Source of the DNA: Actinomycetota bacterium
GTDB taxonomy: Bacteria > Actinomycetota > UBA4738 > HRBIN12
Direction: 5' to 3'
Assembly: GCA_005885325.1 (NCBI GenBank)
Contig: VAYX01000159.1
Coordinates: forward strand, 1 to 8,778
DNA length: 8,778 bases
A program made the position numbers and the translations under genes. The first letter of the stretch is position 1; each line of letters starts with the position of its first letter. Under the pieces are notes generated by a model. The model saw nothing but the letters and a program-made list of their open reading frames with translations. It searched no databases and had not been told where the DNA came from. Below are positions 6,630 through 8,778 of the stretch, in pieces.

Positions 6630-6659
6630 TTGACATGCCTGCCGATGTACGGGCACACT
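6630..6659 (+). promoter_or_regulatory. Candidate sigma70-type promoter for aceA
   Basis: A perfect TTGACA -35 hexamer lies at 6630-6635, eight bases after the hisG stop. Eighteen bases later CACACT (6654-6659) matches three positions of TATAAT, including the conserved A2 and final T. The expected start of transcription would be near 6666, giving a leader of roughly 168 bases ahead of aceA and placing the dyad at 6673-6688 just downstream of the start. The -35 is strong but the -10 weak, as is common for regulated promoters. Other promoters closer to aceA cannot be excluded. Confidence 0.4.
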
Positions 6660-6672
6660 CCACTCGCCATGT

Positions 6673-6688
6673 TTGAACGGCGGTTCAA
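6673..6688. promoter_or_regulatory. Perfect inverted repeat TTGAAC-GGCG-GTTCAA, candidate repressor operator
   Basis: Two 6-base arms are exact reverse complements around a 4-base centre, giving a 16-bp dyad in an otherwise GC-rich intergenic stretch. Size and symmetry suit a dimeric helix-turn-helix regulator such as the TetR or GntR families. It lies about 145 bases before the aceA start and just beyond the likely transcription start of the candidate promoter, where a bound repressor would block transcription. Glyoxylate-shunt genes are commonly repressed when acetate or fatty acids are absent, so a carbon-source regulator is a reasonable guess, but the regulator is unknown. A short RNA hairpin is the alternative reading. 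Confidence 0.5.
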
Positions 6689-6692
6689 CTTC
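6685..6692 (+). repeat. Direct repeat copy 1 (TCAACTTC) between hisG and aceA
   Basis: TCAACTTC occurs here and again at 6774-6781, and each copy is followed within 3-4 bases by CGAAC. The first copy overlaps the right arm of the 16-bp dyad. The pair could be half-sites for a regulator or coincidence. Confidence 0.25.
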
Positions 6693-6703
6693 CTGACGAA
6701 CCC

Positions 6704-6743
6704 GCCGGTCGGCGTATCCCGGGCATAGGAGCGCCGAGCCGGC
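6704..6743 (+). promoter_or_regulatory. Strong GC-rich stem-loop between hisG and aceA (leader structure or his-operon terminator)
   Basis: GCCGGTCGGCG (6704-6714) pairs with CGCCGAGCCGGC (6732-6743) over 11 base pairs with one bulged G at 6738. The loop can close further through TAT (6715-6717) with ATA (6725-6727). No T-rich tract follows, so a classical intrinsic terminator is not shown, although a U-less terminator for the his operon, 82 bases past hisG, is possible. If aceA is transcribed from the candidate promoter upstream, the structure sits in its 5' leader. Confidence 0.45.
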
Positions 6744-6754
6744 CGACATCGGCC
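6741..6754. repeat. Second inverted repeat GGCCGA-CA-TCGGCC overlapping the stem-loop
   Basis: Six-base arms are exact reverse complements around CA, giving a 14-bp DNA dyad or a small hairpin (five pairs with a four-base loop). Its left arm shares bases 6741-6743 with the right arm of the larger stem-loop, so the two RNA folds exclude each other at those bases. In such a GC-rich sequence a chance origin is possible. Confidence 0.35.
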
Positions 6755-6773
6755 TGCGCCCCCGAGCCGAAAA

Positions 6774-6781
6774 TCAACTTC
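6774..6781 (+). repeat. Direct repeat copy 2 (TCAACTTC) between hisG and aceA
   Basis: This is the second copy of the 8-base repeat first seen at 6685-6692, inside a short A-rich patch (AAAATCAACTTCAA) that stands out from its surroundings. It is followed by AAGCGAAC, matching the CGAAC that follows copy 1. It lies 52 bases before the aceA start. Confidence 0.25.
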
Positions 6782-6822
6782 AAGCGAACGTGGCTCGCCC
6801 AATCCCCCTTTCACCTCGAGAC

Positions 6823-6827
6823 GGAGG
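6823..6827 (+). promoter_or_regulatory. Ribosome binding site of aceA (GGAGG)
   Basis: GGAGG lies six bases before the ATG at 6834 and fixes that start. Translation of aceA is thus independent of the his operon. Confidence 0.8.
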
Positions 6828-6833
6828 ACGACC

Positions 6834-8159
6834 ATGCGCGATCTCTCCTACGACGAACGCCTCCGACGGGAGGCTGCCCGCCTGAGGAGCCACTGGGACA
6901 CGAGCCCCAGATGGCGGGGAATCGAACGCACCTATTCGGCCGAAGACGTCATCGGGTTGCGCGGCACGATCACGATCGAGCACACCCTGGCGCGTCTGGG
7001 CGCGGACCGATTGTGGACGCTCATGCACCGGACGCCGTACGTCGCGGCGCTCGGCGCGATGACCGGCGGCCAGGCCGTGGAGATGGTGAAGGCCGGCCTG
7101 GACGCCGTCTACGTCTCCGGCTGGCAGGTCGCGGCGGACGCCAACCTGGCCCTCCACACCTACCCGGACCAGAGCCTGTACCCGTCGAACAGCGTGCCGG
7201 CGCTCGTCCGGCGGATCAACAACGCGCTCCAGCGAGCGGACCAGATCGCATGGGCCGGCGGGGAGACCGGCACCAGGTGGATCGTGCCGATCGTGGCGGA
7301 CGCCGAAGCCGGGTTCGGCGGCACGCTGAACGCGTTCGAGACGATGAAGGCCATGGTGGAGGCCGGGGCGGCCGCGGTGCACTTCGAGGACCAGCTCGCC
7401 GGCGAGAAGAAGTGCGGCCACCTCGGCGGCAAGGTGCTCGTCCCGACCGCGCAGTTCGTCAAGACGCTCACCGCCGCACGGCTGGCCGCCGACGCGCTCG
7501 ACGTCCCCACCGTGCTGGTGGCGCGGACGGATGCCTGTTCCGCGTCGCTCGTGAGGAGCGACGCCGACCCGCGGGATGTGCCGTTCCTCACCGGTGACCG
7601 TACTGCCGAGGGGTTCTTCCGTTCGAGGGAGGGGATGGAGGCCGCCATCGCCCGGGGCCTGGCCTACGCGCCATACGCCGACCTCCTGTGGTGCGAGACC
7701 TCCACGCCGGACCTTGCCGAGGCGGAGCGGTTCGCGAAGGCCGTCCACGCGCGCTTCCCCGGCAAGCTGCTCGCCTACAACTGCTCCCCCTCCTTCAACT
7801 GGAAGCGACATCTGGACGAGCGAGCGATCCGGCGCTTCCAGCGCGACCTGGGAACGATGGGCTACGCGTTCCAGTTCGTCACGCTGGCCGGGTTCCACGC
7901 GCTGAACGCGTCCATGTTCGAGCTTGCCCGCGGCTACCGGGAGGAAGGGATGTCCGCGTACGTCCGGCTCCAGGACCGGGAGTTCGCGCTCGAACCCGAT
8001 GGCTACACGGCAACCCGCCATCAGGCCGAGGTGGGGATGGGCTACTTCGACCGGGTGTCGCGAGCCATCGGTGGCGATTCGCCGACCCTTGCGATCCCCG
8101 GCTCGACCGAAGCGGCTCAGTTCGAAGCGGAGGCGGCCGCGACGCGCTCCTTGGCGTGA
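6834..8159 (+). CDS. aceA: Isocitrate lyase
   Basis: Isocitrate lyase cleaves isocitrate to glyoxylate and succinate, the first step of the glyoxylate shunt used for growth on acetate and fatty acids. The 441-residue protein matches the short bacterial/actinobacterial form (about 430 residues). The catalytic signature KKCGHLGGK is at 192-200 with the nucleophile/base Cys194. Substrate and Mg2+ contacts include SGWQVAADAN (95-104), VADAEAGFGG with Asp156 (154-163), Arg231 in VARTDA, and NCSPSFNWK (316-324); TLAGFHALN (350-358) is also conserved. Residues Asp156 and Cys194 correspond to Asp153 and Cys191 of the Mycobacterium tuberculosis enzyme. No malate synthase gene is in the window. The gene is preceded by a 211-base regulatory region and convergently overlaps gltB by 43 bases. 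Confidence 0.97.
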   Translation: MRDLSYDERLRREAARLRSHWDTSPRWRGIERTYSAEDVIGLRGTITIEHTLARLGADRLWTLMHRTPYVAALGAMTGGQAVEMVKAGLDAVYVSGWQVAADANLALHTYPDQSLYPSNSVPALVRRINNALQRADQIAWAGGETGTRWIVPIVADAEAGFGGTLNAFETMKAMVEAGAAAVHFEDQLAGEKKCGHLGGKVLVPTAQFVKTLTAARLAADALDVPTVLVARTDACSASLVRSDADPRDVPFLTGDRTAEGFFRSREGMEAAIARGLAYAPYADLLWCETSTPDLAEAERFAKAVHARFPGKLLAYNCSPSFNWKRHLDERAIRRFQRDLGTMGYAFQFVTLAGFHALNASMFELARGYREEGMSAYVRLQDREFALEPDGYTATRHQAEVGMGYFDRVSRAIGGDSPTLAIPGSTEAAQFEAEAAATRSLA

Positions 8160-8778
8160 GCCGGGGTGCCCTCGTTCCGTTGCGTGATGACGACGACGTC
8201 CTCTCGGGGCGCGACGCGCAGGAACCGGCGAGCGGCGTCCGGCCAGGCCGCCAAGACTTCATCGGCTCGCGCGGAGCCGGTGAGCTCGGCGTGGCGTTCG
8301 ATGAGAGCCCGCAAGTGCCCGAGGTCCTCGGGGTCCGGCCCCGCGACGTCGACGAGCTCGGCGTTCACCCGACCGGCGAGCGCCTCGGTCGCATCCAGGA
8401 CGAAGGCCCTGCCGCCGGTCATCCCGGCCCCCAGGTTGCATCCGACCGGTCCGAGCACCACGACGGTGCCGCCGGTCATGTACTCGCAGGCGTGGTCGCC
8501 CGCGCCCTCGACGACCGCGGTGGCCCCCGAGTTCCGGACCGCGAGGCGCTCGCCCACCCGTCCCGCCACGAACAGCTCGCCACCGGTCGCCCCGTACAGG
8601 ACCACGTTTCCGGCCAGGTACGGGTCACCGGCATCGTCGCGTGGCGGGAGGATCACGAGGCGACCACCGCCCATGCCCTTGCCGACGTAGTCGTTCGCCT
8701 CCCCGATCAGCCGGAGCTCGGTCCCGGCGGCCAGGAAGGCGCCGAAGGACTGCCCGGCCGATCCCCGGAACGTCACCC
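8117..8778 (-). CDS. gltB: Glutamate synthase large subunit, C-terminal beta-helix domain (5' end outside window)
   Basis: The reading frame is open to the right edge, so only the last ~220 residues of this roughly 1500-residue protein are visible; the GTG at 8776-8774 is an internal codon. GltB makes glutamate from 2-oxoglutarate and glutamine, working with the small subunit GltD. The visible part is the right-handed beta-helix (GXGXG) domain: FRGSAGQSFGAF at residues 3-14, GEANDYVGKGMGGGRLVI (25-42), GNVVLYGATGGELFVAGR (56-73), and the glycine-rich GDHACEYMTGG and CNLGAGMTGG (93-122). After about residue 185 the sequence (PREDVVVITQRNEG onward) diverges from the usual PxDYxxxL-type end. The stop (TGA, 8119-8117) lies inside the 3' end of aceA. 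A formylmethanofuran dehydrogenase subunit C-like protein shares the fold but not these motifs. Confidence 0.93.
   Translation of the reverse strand, partial: VTFRGSAGQSFGAFLAAGTELRLIGEANDYVGKGMGGGRLVILPPRDDAGDPYLAGNVVLYGATGGELFVAGRVGERLAVRNSGATAVVEGAGDHACEYMTGGTVVVLGPVGCNLGAGMTGGRAFVLDATEALAGRVNAELVDVAGPDPEDLGHLRALIERHAELTGSARADEVLAAWPDAARRFLRVAPREDVVVITQRNEGTPAHAKERVAAASASN

Noticed and set aside
8166..8690. Plus-strand frame of 174 residues opposite gltB
   Set aside because: It is Ser/Pro/Arg/Thr-rich without domains and lies opposite the clear GltB beta-helix motifs.
1..8778. CRISPR arrays, tRNA genes, insertion sequences, toxin-antitoxin or defence genes
   Set aside because: I looked for regularly spaced repeats, cloverleaf-like segments, transposase motifs and short paired genes and saw none. 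The sequence is continuous core-metabolism coding.

Overview
The window is a GC-rich (about 70% by eye), densely coded bacterial chromosome segment. GC-rich third codon positions, frequent GTG starts, strong GGAGG-type ribosome binding sites, the gene order hisD-C-B-H-A-F-I and a short-form isocitrate lyase all suggest an actinobacterial-type genome. Some proteins depart from the mycobacterial/streptomycete pattern: HisA looks like a true HisA rather than PriA, and HisG looks like the type seen outside mainstream Actinobacteria. A deep-branching or uncultured actinobacterial lineage is therefore plausible, but this is inference.

Layout. Positions 2-235 (+) hold the 3' end of a gene whose product resembles the C-terminus of flavin-dependent thymidylate synthase ThyX. 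Positions 264-446 (+) encode a 60-residue protein with one membrane helix and a histidine-rich tail; its stop codon directly abuts the GTG start of hisD. Positions 447-6622 (+) form an unbroken eight-gene histidine operon, hisD-hisC-hisB-hisH-hisA-hisF-hisI-hisG. Every internal junction is a stop/start overlap of 1 or 4 bases, so the genes are almost certainly co-transcribed and translationally coupled. Positions 6623-6833 are non-coding and hold a possible promoter, a perfect 16-bp dyad and a strong GC-rich hairpin. Positions 6834-8159 (+) encode isocitrate lyase (aceA). Positions 8117-8778 (-) hold the 3' end of glutamate synthase large subunit (gltB), convergent with aceA and overlapping its 3' end by 43 bases.

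Function. The operon covers most of histidine synthesis: HisG (PRPP + ATP), HisI (PR-AMP cyclohydrolase), HisA (isomerase), HisH/HisF (glutamine-dependent synthase producing IGP and AICAR), HisB (IGP dehydratase), HisC (aminotransferase) and HisD (histidinol dehydrogenase). Two steps are not encoded here: PR-ATP pyrophosphohydrolase (HisE) and histidinol-phosphate phosphatase. HisI and HisB are both single-domain, so those activities must come from elsewhere. aceA (glyoxylate shunt) and gltB (ammonia assimilation into glutamate) are separate metabolic units.

I saw no tRNA, rRNA, CRISPR array, insertion sequence or defence system. Most of the window is ordinary core metabolism. The parts worth a second look are the His-rich small gene ahead of hisD, the regulatory region ahead of aceA, and the mixed character of the his genes. 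No undescribed system is evident.
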